Shown: positions 45,863-58,484 of the stretch, piece by piece | Numbering within the stretch: the first letter of the stretch is position 1 | How the letters are laid out: every line of letters starts with the position of its first letter | Source: Puccinia triticina | Taxonomy: Eukaryota > Basidiomycota > Pucciniomycetes > Pucciniales > Pucciniaceae | DNA length: 64,000 nucleotides | Assembly (NCBI RefSeq): GCF_026914185.1 | Contig: NC_070562.1 | Span: forward strand, 2,108,001 to 2,172,000 | Reading direction: 5' to 3' | Notes under the pieces: generated by a model | Database searches by the model: none | Told to the model about the DNA's origin: nothing | The model's input: the letters and a program-made list of their open reading frames with translations, nothing else | Position numbers and translations under genes: made by a program

Positions 45863-46490
45863 TTACAAGCATTGGTATTCGACTTTGACGGTCAAGCTGC
45901 ATCCATCGCAGCCAATGGTATCGATATCGGCCTCCATTTGGTCTTCGCTGATCAGGAACTGTCCCCCGCATCTACAGGGAAACACGAATCGCTCTCCCCC
46001 GGCTTGGTTTTGTCCTTCATGCTCTAGCTGGGTGAATTCAGAAAGATCGAGCACTTGAGAAACGATCTTCGCATGGACTCCTGCTGATGCTTTATTTTAG
46101 ATCCAGAAGTGGGATGAGTAAGCTTGGCGAGCTCCATAACTCGGAAAATAAGATGGCTTGAAACGAACACACTGTATTGTGCCCCGCAGGCGATTGAAGA
46201 CGCTTGAGGTCGTACTCAGTCCTGCGACTGGGATCGATCAAGATAGAGTAAGCATGAATCAAGTCTTGCGCGAACCGGTGGTCTGCGTTTGGTTGAGAGG
46301 AGTGGCTGGCCTGGGGGCCTGATGAGGGATGGTGGGACTGCTTTTTGAGCTTGTCGGGATGGTGAAGCTTGATTAGTCTGAGATAAGCCGTCCTGAGTTC
46401 TGAGGGGCTGGCGTCGCTTGAGACTTGGAGTATCTTGTAGTAGTTGTCGTCGGTTCGTTCGTCTTCGCTTGAAGCAGAAGAGAAAACCAT
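45863..46490 (-). CDS. DPH4: DPH4/JJJ3-like J-domain protein, diphthamide synthesis
   Basis: Minus strand. Exon 1 runs from 46490 to about 46170 and encodes a J-domain (NYYKILQVSSDASPSELRTA, LIKLHHPDK with the HPD motif, YSILIDPSRRTEYD). After an intron of about 90 bp, exon 2 (about 46080 to 45863) encodes a DPH-type zinc finger (VFPCRCGGQFLI ... GCDGCSLTVKVEYQC) with all four cysteines. J-domain plus CSL zinc finger is the layout of DPH4/DNAJC24, which supports the first step of diphthamide formation on elongation factor 2. The start at 46490 puts the J-domain near the N-terminus; the frame is open further upstream to 46682 but that part is probably 5' leader. The exact splice pair is uncertain because several AG sites lie close together near 46080. 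Confidence 0.85.
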
Positions 46491-46709
46491 TTGGATGGCC
46501 TTTCCGATCTGGCTTGTAAACAAACCCAAGGCCCTTCCTCCGAGGAGGCGCGGAGTGCGCCCTTCGGGATGCGGGGTCGGCACCCCGACCCTCAGAGCAA
46601 CCGCATCGGTCACGCTTTGCATATCCGCATCGGGGCGGATTGATTTTGGGAAAAAAGTGGTGGCATTGTTATGTACCACCAAAAATGCTGGGCTGAGACC
46701 AGCAAGCTG

Positions 46710-46806
46710 TGAACGCAGACGGGGTCGAACCGCCGATCTCTCGCTCCCAGGTAGGAGAACTCATCCTGCATCGAAGGCGAGCGCCTTACCACTGGGCCAC
46801 GCGTCC
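46710..46806 (-). tRNA. tRNA-Arg(TCG) with 25-nt intron
   Basis: Minus strand. The acceptor arm GGACGCG pairs with TGCGTTC (46806-46800 and 46717-46711). The D arm is GCC-type, and the anticodon stem CTCGC/GCGAG carries loop C-T-TCG-A-A. The intron at 46770-46746 sits directly after position 37, the canonical place for nuclear tRNA introns. The variable loop is AGATC and the T arm is GGCGG-TTCGACC-CCGTC. Discriminator A. All stems pair apart from G-T wobbles and one C-A in the D stem. Reads CGA arginine codons. Confidence 0.93.
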
Positions 46807-47173
46807 TGGGATGGAAGGCAAGGCCTAGTTTTGAGGTCGAGTCAGAAAATCGTCTTTATTCCAATGTGCAGGTTGGGCGTTTTTATCCTCATTGCATGCT
46901 CACCAGGGAGGTCTGTTCCGAAGAAGTGGTACAGTCGAGCAGCCTGGTTGTGAGAGGGCTGGAGTGGCCAGCTAGGCGGATGTTGCCCAGTTTTTCCAGC
47001 GTGATGAATTTCTGTCGCTGGTAGGAACGCCGTCTTTCGGTCAGGGTCATATGATTGTGAGGCACCCTTTCCTCGGGAACCATCGTTGAAGGACCATCGA
47101 CCTCGCATGCCCTTGGGGGGACCCCGAAGACCGCCGAAGCAGACCCAAGAACGCGCGGAGCACATACCCTCTG

Positions 47174-49543
47174 ATGTCCGCCAATGCCAGCGAACCTCAT
47201 GCGAGCGAACCTCCTGCCTGCGAACCTCCGGCGAGCGAACCTCCGGCGAGCGAGCCTCCTGCGCCGGCACCGATCGCAGTGGAAGGATCCACAGCAGTAG
47301 ACGAACCTGACGAACACTCTGCTTCCGAGCGATGCGAGACAGATGTGAGTAAGTCAATCCGCCGTCTATCCGTCTCCGTGCTCCCATTCTTTGTTTGTCT
47401 GAAGTTGCTGACTGATCATTATGCTATTGACGTCCCTTGCGAATCGGCCGCGTTCCGCTAGGGCGAGCAAAGCGCTACCGTGGAGCAAAGACGACCGAAG
47501 GGCACCGCTGGCCAATCAGTGGGGGAAGCCGAATCGAAGCCCCGGATATTGAGCTCGCATATCGACTCCGCCAGCGTTGCCATCCCGCCTGTCTTCCAGC
47601 CTCTCCCTCCCTTCTTCCCGTCCGACTTTTTCGCCACCCGTTCGCACCCTTGGAATCGATCGGGATTCAGATACTTGGCCTGTGGGCCGCCGGCCGATCA
47701 ACAGCAGCAGGACGCGGATCATCCGTTATACTATACGATCGAGACCGCGCCCCCAGGCCTAGTGAAATGGTCGTGGGAGGATCGGAGTAGCTATGTGTAC
47801 GTGACCAAGGACGGTCTGTCAGTCACGACCGACAGGGGCTTTCGATCGGCCCGGGCAAATTTACCGATCAGAGAGGGGCAATGGTACTTCGAAATCATCA
47901 TGGTTCGCGCTGGTGGAGAGATCAATCAAGGCGCGCGATCCGAGCCCGAAGAAGCCCACGTCCGTGTAGGCATCGCCAGAAGAGAGTCTGGCTTGAACGC
48001 ACCCCTCGGGATCGACGGTTATTCTTACGGAATCAGGGATAAGACTGGCGAGAAGGTACACCTCTCTCGACCCCAGAAATATGGCGAGCCGTTCGGCTCG
48101 GGCGATGTGATTGGCATCCTGCTCGATCTTCCCCAGATGCGCAAGCCGATAGACGAAGACCGGGATGACCCGGCGCGGATCGAGCGAAAAAGAATCCCGA
48201 TTCGCTACCGACGCCAGCTTTATTTCGAGTCTGCCGAGTATCCGATCTCCAAGGAAATGGAGGATCTTGCCGAGTCTGCCCTCCCGGCCAAACTGCAACC
48301 CAAGCAGGAACCTCACAAAGCCACTTTAGCCGCCGAGACACCCAAGAAGAAGAGCCTTCCTGGTCAGAAACAAGTCGATGACGAGCCTCCTTCAGCACCA
48401 GCTGTGCCCAGCGGCCCTCCCTTACGTCCTTTGCCGGTCCTGAAAGGTTCGAAAGTGGTGTTCTTCAAGAATGGCGTCTGCCAAGGAGTGGCGTTCAGGG
48501 ATTTGCTGGATTTCTTGCCCTTGCGAGCGGATCCGAGTCCCCAAAACAGTGGCTCGCTGAATCAGCCCGGCGACGATTCAAATTTTGTAGACTCGAACAA
48601 TGCCAAGAGCGGAGGGAAGATACACGATGATGGTACACTGGGATATTATCCCTGTGTGAGTGTGTACGGAGGAGGAATTGCCCGGCTTAACGCCGGCCCG
48701 GAATTCAAGTTTGCCCCCCCAGAATCAGTCAATCATCTGCTCGACGAAGATGCTGATCACGCCGAGAGGGATACACCCCCGGATGCTGGCGACGACTCAA
48801 GGGGTTTCCGTAAGAGTTGGAAGCCTCTTTCGGAACTGTATCCACTTCACGTAGCCGAGCAACGGAGGTTAGACGAGCTGGACATAATCAAGAATCAGAA
48901 GCGGCTAGAAGCAGAAGCCACTCAACGGCTCGGACCGCCCCAGGTCGATGTGGCCGCCAAAGCGAAGCCGACCTCGAAGCGAAAGCGTGTCAGCTCGCCG
49001 TCTTCGACGGCTGTTGGGACATCAACCGCCAAGGGCAAAAAGAAAGGCAAGGTGGGCGCCGCTGTCGATGGCTTACAGCCGCAGACGTTCAAGCCAAGCC
49101 CGCTCGGCAACATGGAGATCATCCCGGAGCCCGCTCCTGCACCCGACCTGGCCACCCTCGAGCCTCCAGCGGGAGACGACTCTCACGCGATCGAAGCGAA
49201 GGGCAAAAAGAAAGGCAAGCTGGGCGCCGCTGTCGATGGCTTGCAGCCGCAGACTTTCAAGCCGAGCCCGCTCGGCAACATGGAGATCATCCCGGAGCCC
49301 GCTCCTGCACCCGACCTGGCCACCCTCGAGCCTCCACCGGGAGACGACTCTCACGCGATCGAAGCGAAGGGCAAAAAGAAAGGCAAGCTGGGCGCCGCTG
49401 TCGATGGCTTGCAGCCGCAGACTTTCAAGCCAAGCCCGCTCGGAAACATGGAGATCATCCCGGAGCCCGCTCCTGCACCCGACATGGCCACCCTCGAGCC
49501 TCCACCGGGGGACGATTCTCACGCAATCGAAACGAATCAGTAG
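47174..49543 (+). CDS. BRE2: BRE2/ASH2-like SPRY protein, COMPASS H3K4 methyltransferase subunit
   Basis: Two exons, 47174-47344 and 47462-49543; the intron is 117 bp (GTGAGT...CTAG, phase 0) and the product has 750 residues. Exon 1 is a proline-rich leader with ASEPP(A) repeats. The SPRY domain spans about 47740-48250: VKWSWEDRSSYVYVTKDG, GFRSARANLPIREGQWYFEI, then HVRVGIARRESGLNAPLG, GYSYGIRDKTGEKVH, then YGEPFGSGDVIGILLDLP. A second SPRY-like part follows (SKVVFFKNGVCQGVAF, DGTLGYYPCVSVYGGG). This split SPRY layout is that of fungal Bre2 and animal ASH2L, which with the RbBP5 homologue stimulate Set1. The C-terminus holds three 56-residue repeats not known from the family. It is divergently arranged with the tRNA and DPH4, sharing an upstream region of about 370 bp. 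Confidence 0.88.
49031..49534 (+). repeat. 168-bp coding tandem repeat, three copies, in BRE2-like gene
   Basis: Units start at 49031, 49199 and 49367 (AAGGGCAAAAAGAAAGGCAA). Each encodes 56 residues: KGKKKGK, then GAAVDGLQPQTFKPSPLGNM, then a Pro/Ala-rich acidic tail ending DDSHAIE. The copies are almost identical at DNA level, so the expansion is recent or homogenised. The basic GKKKGK could serve as a nuclear localisation signal. Confidence 0.93.
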
Positions 49544-49559
49544 TTGACTCAGTTCAACT

Positions 49560-50080
49560 GCAGATCGCAACATCGAGCCCAAAACTGGATTTATATTCTA
49601 TCATTTCACATTGCCATCATCGAAAAAAACAAGCCCAGAATGATTCGTCCGAGTCATTTGGATCCCTTCATGCTGTTTTCTGTTGATCATGCAGCTTGGG
49701 TTTCTATTGTTCGGAGTTTCATATGTAATTGTTATGTATTCTCTCCATCTCGCCCAGCAATGTGGTGGTTTGTGTATTGTGCATTCGCTATACATCAAAG
49801 AATTTGAACACTTATCACGTCAATCTGGAATCTGCAGGATAACAATTTCATGTGCCAAATGGATCACCAATCACACAATAAAGACCTCATAATATATCAT
49901 TTTGACAGACCTGAGATTTGCACGCTTCAACAATGATAGGCAACATTGAACTTGAAAGTTCCCATGCAATATCCTTTTGTCACCATATTGTGTGCATTGA
50001 CCTTGCCTCACAAGTCCATAACGTCTGGCTGACCCTCACATACTGACCTATTGCCTCCTACAGTCCCATTCTTTCTATGA
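49560..50080. other. 3' flank of BRE2-like gene
   Basis: AT-rich; CAATAAAGACC at about 49876 is a plausible polyadenylation signal. No gene seen. Confidence 0.4.
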
Positions 50081-50167
50081 TTATGGTGTTCAAAATTGCA
50101 TTTTTTTTATAAACTTATACACTGAAAGTTTATGGAATAAAATCTGATGCAATTTTGAACACTATAG
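50081..50167. mobile_element. 87-bp MITE of the GGTGTTCAAAGTT family
   Basis: TTATGGTGTTCAAAATTGCA at the left end mirrors TGCAATTTTGAACACTATAG at the right. A minimal hairpin version of the family. Confidence 0.75.
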
Positions 50168-50454
50168 ATCATGGGATCCACAAGTTCATGAAAAATTCCA
50201 ACAGTATCACCTCTCTTCAGATCACTATAGATTGGTTTCAAGATCCATGGTTGAACTCCATATCTGCCCAGCAGTTGGATATCCTGACATGGCTTATGTC
50301 TCTTAGACTAGATTCAAATTCTGAATTATGAAAAGGAGTAATTGAACATTGAATTTTGAAGTCCTGCCCTGGGAATATCATGAGCAGAGCTTCCATCCTG
50401 GGAGTGCTGTACCCTGTGTTCATTATGTAAGTGCTTCCTACTATTCAAGGCCTC

Positions 50455-50560
50455 ATGGTGTTCAACATAAATCATAAAATCATAAAACCTATTTTGCACA
50501 GGATCTTGTGAGTATGATTATGTAATCCCACTGCAAAAGTTTCATGAGTTTATTATTGAT
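50455..50560. repeat. partial MITE of the GGTGTTCAAAGTT family
   Basis: CATGGTGTTCAACATAAATC then ATAAAATCATAAAACC...TTTTGCACAGGATC...GATTATGTAATCC, matching the inner part of 24412-25313. One end only; directly followed by the gypsy relic. Confidence 0.65.
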
Positions 50561-50567
50561 GCATGTA

Positions 50568-53500
50568 TGTTATGAGCTGTAGCAGTGTGGTGTGCCAAAT
50601 CTGTTTCAAGTATCAACTGAACCCAAGAAATATCACAGAGAGGAAATTTGCAGAAGTGGCAGAGTTTGACACTTGGTTTGAGGAAAAATCTATTGATCTG
50701 GATGAAACAGATCATTGGTTTGAGATTGATGGATTGGCAATCAGAATGGACAACAGGATGATGGATAAACCAATGGAAATGTTGGATGTGGAAGTAATTG
50801 AGAAGATAAGATAATTGACTTCCCTTTACAAGAAACTGACCAAGTGGTTTGAATTATTGGACAAGCCAGCAGGGAATTCCACCATATATACAACAGCAGA
50901 CAGGATACCCTATGATACGGGATGGATCATGGCGCCAGCTGAAACCACTTTGAGAGTGGAGATCCAGAATAGTAGGCATGAAACCAAGTTAGCAGGTTCC
51001 CTGGGCTGCACACACATGCTTGCCCTATTTTGGTGGAGCTTTGTGTTTCAAGGACAAGAGAAAAAATTTGACCAGTATGTGGATGGCTTTGACTCCTTCC
51101 AAAGAGTCAAACCCTCCACACATTGGCCTTTTGGAACCCTTGAGCCCCTACCAACCCAGTGGGGCCATGTAGGACCCTAGTATACCTGTATTGAACCAGC
51201 CCATGTGAATCTGGGCCAAAATGAACCTTTGCTGTGGGGACAAATTGTTTTTTGTGCTTGAAGCCCATTTTTGATACCATTTCAATGAGTATGTTCACAA
51301 AGATGATCTTCAAACCTTCCGTGAAATGTTTGATTTTCAGCTATTTGTGGTTTTTTACAACCTTCTTTGGCCGCTGACTACATTTTTATCTGACCTGAAA
51401 CAATTTTGCTTCCAACTCTAAGCAACTACATGAGTATGTCAGTCCAAAAAGAATTTAAAAAGCTACCAAATTGCAATTTTTTGACAAGAATCATTTTGGA
51501 AACAAAAGTTATATTGCTACAGGTTACATGAGCCGGTTCAGCAGAGGCTTTCTGGGGTCCTGGCAGATAGACATTAGCTATGATTTGTTCACTGATCTCC
51601 CCAAATCCCACTCCTGTAGCAGTATTTGGACTGGCTGAAAAAATGGTGCACTTCATCCCATTGAAAGAGCAATGTTTACCTGCAGTGTTTGGACAGCTCC
51701 AAAACCTAGAGGAGGTACAGGTGGAGCTCAAAAACTGTCTGGAAGATGCGCAAGAGGCAATGAAAAGGCAATTCAACAGAACCACCAAATGTAAAATTGG
51801 AGACAAAGTATGGCTGGACAGGAGCAAAATTTCAACAGCCCACCCAAGCCCTAAACTGGACCACCTCTGGCTAGGAGAATTTCCAATAGAGTATAATCTC
51901 AAAGTCTGCCTAAACCAAACCTTCCACTCTACATACAGGGAGTTAGAGAATGTAAATGGGTACCCGTAACTGCTTGGTGGCTAACCCTTGCACCTGCCAA
52001 TCACCTGCCAGGTTCTTCCCCTGGAATCCAGGTGTGTTTAAGGTCCATTTTGTTGGCCAAAAAGCGGTTTGGTACCTGGATACTGCCAAGGGCATGGAAA
52101 TTGCACAATCTCTATGGCCAGAACCACTTATGCATGAAGGCTTTACAGCCTCAATGACCCAGGGTACTCCTTCCTGGCTATTTAGGGCATGAAATATCAA
52201 TGGTGAGGAATGCTTGAACATCAACAATGATGCAACTACTACGCTAATTAAATTAGTGGCAATAATTCTGTAGCGTAGTAGCTGGCCAATAATGATTCTG
52301 GATGTTATTTTTAGCTGCAATACAAAGCTGCTAAATCAGGCCAAACCTAAATTACAGATAATGAGCTACCCATTACAGCTAAATTAGCTGTAATTTGTAG
52401 CTAAGATTACACTTTTTCCTCAAATGTGTGTTAGATGTAATTTTAATAGTTTTTAAACTGCAATGTAGTGTAGTTTAGTGGTCTCAAAAACCACTAAGTT
52501 AGTGCTAATTACAATCAGCATGATTTAATAGTTGCATTTTTGCCATCAAGATGGCCGCAAAGTAATAATTTTGGCCTTTGATACTGTGATACTAAATTCT
52601 TGATGGCCACAATGATTCATTCCTGGCCATCTTGACTCTCAAGGCACTCTGGCCATCAAGACTGCAAAGTCTCAATGGCTGAAACCTCTTTGCCACAAAG
52701 ACTTTACAGTCTCAATGGCCAACCATTGAGACAGTGCAGTCTTGATGGCCAGTAAGAGATCATCTCAGCCATTAAGACTGAAAATTCTCCATGGACACTA
52801 TGATCCAGCCATCAAGAATTTTCAGTCTTGATGCTGGGATGGCTTGCATTGAAATGCGTGCCTTGATGAGTGTGTATAGCCCAACAACTGCCAGTGGTAC
52901 CAGCCTCAGGTACTGCCAGTACCGGCCAGGCGGTTCTGGGTGCAGTACTAGGTACCAACTTTGGCCAAAATAAAGAGCAGGTACCTGGTTCTACTTTGAC
53001 ATTCTCTATTGGGAGTAAACCTGGTATTTTATGTATCAGTGCTCTGCAAGCACCAGCCCAATGAAATAGTGGAATGGAGTAGGCTGACCCCGCACCAAGT
53101 CACAGTGGATAACAAAGAAAAATGGTAGGTGGACAGCATTCTTACCTGTCAGAGGAGAGGGCAAACACTTCAATACCTTGTCATTTGGAACTGATTTGGA
53201 CCATAGGAGAACTTGTGGTGCACCAGACGCAAACCTGAAGAACTGCAGAGGCCTGGTGGAAAATTTCAAACAGACATATCTGGAAGTGGGGGCCAGGAAT
53301 TGGTGCACATGGAGAATAAAGTGAGAGGGCAGGATTGTTTCCACTGGGTTTTTTAAAGCTGCCTGGGGACAGAATGCAGAGCCATAAGAGGATAGTTTTT
53401 TATTGCTGATCATTTAAACCAGAAACGGGGGAGGCTTAGGCATTAAAGGGGGGATAATTTTATGAGTGTTGGAATTCTGATTTCTTCCCTTGCTGAAAAC

Positions 53501-53815
53501 CTGTTATCTCAGAATCATTTGCCCCATGTCTAAGATCAGTCTGCAGCATCACTAGTAGGTTTAAATAGTACAGTAGTCTCACACCTTGTAGTCTTTGAAC
53601 CCTGAGTAGTAGAGTTTGTTAGTCATTCTAACTTCACATTTAGTCTCCTGGATGGTATTTTATTCATTGTTGGTTTTTATTTGATTTTTCTCAAACCACA
53701 TCACTGCCGCATGTACTTAGGACAGCCTCCTCATCCTGAAATCAACCAACTTCAGATACAGAATTGCAGAACCCCCAGAACCCTGTCTTCCTCTCCCCCA
53801 GATCAGACCATAACA
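50568..53815 (+). mobile_element. highly decayed gypsy relic
   Basis: Starts with an LTR-like TGTTATGAGCTGTAGCA fragment that jumps straight into pol. Recognisable parts in order: the spacer after RNase H (FAEVAEFDTWFEEKSIDLD, 50650-50710), the integrase zinc-region end (QRVKPSTHWPFGTLEPLP, about 51095-51150), the integrase C-terminal part (about 51700-51890, KCKIGDKVWLDRSKISTAHP), and chromodomain traces at about 53100-53290. The 3' LTR remnant at 53457-53815 ends GACCATAACA. Protease, most of RT and the integrase core are missing. It is the same lineage as the element at 1-4404, but much older. Confidence 0.8.
52560..52830. repeat. inverted-repeat cluster GCCATCAAGACTG / CAGTCTTGATGGC
   Basis: At least six direct and inverted copies of (G)CCATCAAGACTG and CTCAATGGC(C/T) inside the gypsy relic, between the integrase C-terminal remnant and the chromodomain trace. 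It looks like a foldback or satellite-bearing element inserted into the relic, followed by a GGTACC-type block at 52887-52960. Confidence 0.65.
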
Positions 53816-54131
53816 ATGCATGAAACAACTTTGAACACCAAAACTACTTTTATGTCAAAATTTTCTTAAATGGATTTGCCAAGTCTACACAATCTCATTC
53901 CACTTTATGCTCACAATTGGTACACACATTTTGGACCAAAATCTTTTTGCTGCACAAACACATTTGTAGCAGCAAGAGTTGCACACAATGTGATTGAGAT
54001 CTTGGTATTCCTCACATGAAAAAGACTATCAATTCCAGATTTCCACTAGCCATTGAATGACTTCCCTTCAGATCTACATCCCTCCCATATTTCAATTTAC
54101 ACACCCCAATTCTGGCCCCATTTAGATGCTG

Positions 54132-54260
54132 TGTTATATGTGATGAATGTGCTTATTTATCACACGCAACCCCCGGGGGCTCAAAAAGATTTGGTGGAGA
54201 GGGGGGAGGGGTGAACTTTGGGTTGCATGTGATAAATTTGCCCATTTATCACATATAATG
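54132..54260. mobile_element. 129-bp hairpin MITE
   Basis: About 40-bp arms: TTATATGTGATGAATGTGCT... and its complement, with the inner pair TTTATCACACGCAACCC / GGGTTGCATGTGATAAA. The loop is purine-rich. Non-coding. Confidence 0.75.
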
Positions 54261-54758
54261 GGGCATAAAAAGGCTTTAATTTTTGCCAAAAATGAAGGAG
54301 TTTTCCCTGAGCCTGGGAATACAAGTTGATATCAAGTGCAATAGTTATTTTTTTGATAGCTGTCTTAATTAATTTAGATTTAGAAGGGCATCTATGTAGA
54401 GCTCTCCAAATGCCCTGAGGCTGCACCACATGCTCATTCCTCTCCCCAAGGCAAGTTAAAGCTACGTGCTAAATTGAGCTATTAAAATTTGCGCAGAGAA
54501 AGTGATTTTATAAAAATTTGAGAAGAAAAGAGATGTCATAGAAACAAAGGTGTTCTATGAGAAGGCACAAAAATAAAAAACAACACAATTACAAGTAATT
54601 TCCCTCTCATTTTTTGTTTTGTTTTGTTTTGGATCTCTTTTTGTCCAATTCCACGGGAGAAAAGTCCTCAATAAACATGTCAGGTCAATCGAGCCGTAGT
54701 ACATAGTCTTTGAGTATGCCCATCTTTCGTTATCTTCTGGGTGGGCAGGAGAGGTGGC

Positions 54759-57700
54759 CTATTTTGTCTCGGGTTTTTCGTTTTCTTCCACATCCTCAGC
54801 CTCTTCGCCCTCTCCAGTCTCCTCGGCCTCTTCAGTCTCTTCGGCCGGTGACGCGCTCTGAGGCTGTTGCCCATTGAGCTTCAAGGAAGCCACATCTATC
54901 AATGATCATGAAAGTTATTTTAGCTTTCATTCACGTGATTTTGAAGCAACAAATTCAAGTTGAGACTTTGGCCCAAGAAAAAATGACTAACCAGATACGA
55001 CAGTGTTGATATCTACACCTTTGGCAACTTCCTTCTCGCGTTCCAACGCATCAGCCCATCCTTCGTCAAACAAATCGAAATGTTCTTCGGGGTTGGCGAT
55101 TTTCATTGCGATTTTTGTTTTACCTGATTCCTCCAGGCTACTCTTCCACTGTTCGACCGCCTTGGGTACTTGACTAGGGGCATATGTTCTTGCAAATAGC
55201 GCGGCTTCTGGTAAGCGTTCAGTTGATAGGAGAATATCTACACACTCTTCTGGGACACCCAGCTGGAGTTGGCACGAAAACGCGATATTATTCTGTCCCG
55301 CAACAGCTGAGGAAAGGATAATTGTGATCAGTTGCTAGCGAAACGTCTATTCAATGAAAAATAGATAAGCGATCCAAACTGAAGTGGCCACATACTTGCA
55401 AGCCGAGCCAACCGACTCAAGCCCTCCCGATCACCGGTGGAAGAGTAAATTAGCAAGAGGGCGCTCAAATCCCCTGCTTTGAGGAATGATTCTTCGGCCA
55501 ATTCAATCTTCCAACTAGCCAATGCCTTTTCAGCGATTATTCTCCATTTGCTTTGGGACTCTGGATAAGGCGCGGACTTGGTAATTTCCAAGGCGGTGTC
55601 CAAGTCATCCAACTGAGTGGCTAGCTCAAATCGATGATCGATATCCGTCGATACCGACAAAGCCAACTCTTTCAAATCTTGACTTTCTAAGAATCTAGCG
55701 ATTCGATTGCGTTGGTCTTGAGGTACGTTCTCGAGTAATCCGGCAGCCGAATCCAAGTCTCCGTGCATGATTGCTGTCTGGTACTCAACTACTGACAGAG
55801 CGAGCGAATACGAGAAGACCCCACAATCTTTATCGCAAAGATAGATCCGGTTGTAATTTGGAAGATATCCCAATAAGAACATCTGTTGATCGAAGTGACT
55901 GAGTGTATGAGTTTGCCCTCCGATGACGTAGTTCAAGCGGTTTGCCGTGTTGGTGTATATTAAACAATCTCCAACCCATTTTCCGGTCTGGACAACTTCA
56001 GGCAGTTCGTGCAAAAGGTCAAACGCTGCCTCCACTCCCTCGTCTCCTAGTTCACCGCCTTCGGCCAGAAATTCCGCGTATGCTTGTTGATCAAACTTTA
56101 GAATGTAAAGCGATTCTTCGCCGGCAATCGCCACATGTTCTCCCGATGCTGACCAAAAAACATCTCGAGCTTCGACTTCAATCCTTCGAACCAGTGATCC
56201 CGTTTCCCAATCGTAAAAGCACACGAATCCACTACCTTTGACACACAAGAGTGCTCCCCCAAACAGACCTTCCATGGGATAGCCCGTCCTGATAAGATCG
56301 ACATTTTCTTTGAAGTTGCGGAAAACCTTCAACTTCATGGCAGTTTCTCTGACGGCATACGTATTTGAATCTGCTGCCCAAGCGAAGCTGATACCGGTGC
56401 CAAATGACTTGTTTCGCCACGCCAGAGCTGTATAGATGATGTACTCGCCATCTCCACATACCGTCACAAATCGGCCATTTGGTGAGTGCTGAAGAGTTTG
56501 GGCAAATACTTCGGTTGTTCCAAGTTCACGGACCTGAACATTCAACTTCTGTCCATCGGGAATTTCATGATCTGCAAGCCCAAATGAAAATGAGCACCGC
56601 AAGTTTTCAGTAGAAGGCTTCATATGGCAAACTTACCTTGAGCAGCCGCGACATTGCAAGTCAATACTTCAGCGTTCCTAGTAAAGACTATTTTGCCTCC
56701 GACGTCCATGCTAATAGTCGGTTCCTCTCGTCCGAGCTTGACTACCACTGAGCCCTCGTCGAATCCTAAGCCGATGTCATTCCCGTTTTTACCATAAGTG
56801 ACACACCAGGCCCGTTCCAGTCCGTAATTTAGCGTATTTTCCAGTCGATAAGTCGAGGAATGCCAAATTTTGACGGTGCCATCCTCTGAGCCCGAGATGA
56901 TGATAGGCAGTGAGGGGTGGAAAATAGCGTAGGAAACATTCGATTGATGACCTTCGAGCGTTTGTATACATGATTTAGAGAGGTAGTCCCAAATCTTGAT
57001 GAGTCTGCAGTTCAACAGGATAGGATGAAAAAGTAAAGCAAATTCGTCAATGGAATCATAGATTAGAATCTGTCGAGAACTTTTCCGATCAGGAAATGAC
57101 GGATTTTCCCGTTCATCCACTCCACGGACATGCATGTGGTGTTCGTGATGTTCTGGGGTTTCGAGACGAGCTGAAGCAGACGGTTATAATGCTTACCGAT
57201 CATCGCCAGTGGTGACCAGATAAGGCTTGTCTCCACCATGGTAGTATTCAACATAATTGACACCTTTCTCGTGAGCGTCGAGGGTGAAGTTGGCGGTGTG
57301 AGAGCCTAGTGACCAGACCTTCACGGTGCGGTCTAAACAAGAGGATGCGAAGGTGTTGGAATCCTTCGGGTTAAACGCCAAGTTCATGATGTAATGCGTA
57401 TGTCCTTCGAAAACCTGAAACAAAAGTTGACAATAGGCAGTCAGTAAAGGCAATATAATAAGAAAATTGCATTAGTGAAGAGAAGCTTACCTGAAGGCAT
57501 TTCCATGACTTGTCCCAATCCCACAGCTTGATGGTCATGTCATCACTTCCGGTCAATACCAACGGCTGCGTAGGGTGAACAGCCAAGCAACTAAAACATT
57601 AAGTGTTAGCCTACGCGGCCTAACAGCCATGTTGAAAAGAAAAATGACTCACCGGATGTAATCAGGATGAGCCTCGAATGCAGCCACGCGGGCGGATGTG

Positions 57701-58208
57701 TTGTAGTTGAATACGCGAAGGTGGAAATCGTCTGTTTGAGATTGAACTCCGAATTGTTCAGTAATGAACCTCGGTGCAGCGGTACAGTGATCTGAGAACT
57801 TTACCTGATCCACAAACAAACCAATTTTTCCGGGCAATGAACCGAGCACATCGCACTGGAACCTCAGTGGGCGTGAAAGTTTTCAAAAGTGCCTACATAA
57901 TGAGCAAATTGTTAGATCACACAATAAGCTAACCACCTGTATCTCAAAGAAAGGATGTAAAGTATACAAACACCAGTCTCCGTGTGCCAGACAAAAACTT
58001 TTCCCGAGTATAACCCAGCCAAAAGCCATGGTTCCGTCGGATGGAAGTCGACACTTTTGACACGCTCTAAGAATGTAGAATGCAGAAAAGACGATTCAGT
58101 CAAAAGATCAATCAGCTCCACGATTATACCAAAAGCAAATGACAACGTAAAAATTTGCGAAGACCGACCAGACCGTGTGAGAAGCTTGCGAGTGATATCT
58201 AGCAGCAT
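54759..58208 (-). CDS. SEC27: coatomer subunit beta-prime (COPB2/SEC27)
   Basis: Ten exons on the minus strand: 58208-58169, 58066-57972, 57892-57805, 57731-57653, 57590-57491, 57414-57197, 57004-56637, 56571-55396, 55306-54992, 54895-54759. All introns are GT-AG and the frame closes to 871 residues (yeast Sec27 889). The N-terminal half is a WD40 propeller ([86 protein letters not shown]). A second propeller and alpha-solenoid follow ([20 protein letters not shown]). The tail is acidic ([17 protein letters not shown]). The protein is a COPI coat subunit that binds dilysine signals for Golgi-to-ER retrieval. Confidence 0.95.
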
Positions 58209-58484
58209 CCTCGATTATTTTCGTAGCGATTGGATAGACTTCTAGGTGAATTTGGTGGTGGAAGGAGTTGAACGTGATGGATAGGAAATGAGTCAGTAGG
58301 CCGGTCAAGAAGAGTTCGATCGACCAAGCGAGCAGAACTAAACGGAGCGCCAATCGACGCACGATGATGGTCGATGTGGTGTTACATGAACGGCAAGGTA
58401 GGCCCGCCACACCCCGTGGGGACGCGGGGTTCCGAAGGGACCCCCGGCCGACAGGCTTTCTCCATCGAACTTATGTATGTAGCA

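Noticed and set aside
46842..47387. Minus-strand frame of 181 codons opposite the BRE2 first exon
   Set aside because: Composed of the complement of the proline-rich repeat and promoter DNA; no domain.
48817..49686. 289-codon plus-strand frame and its 199-codon neighbour in the C-terminal part of the BRE2-like gene
   Set aside because: Alternative frames over the 168-bp tandem repeat; the SPRY frame is the supported one.
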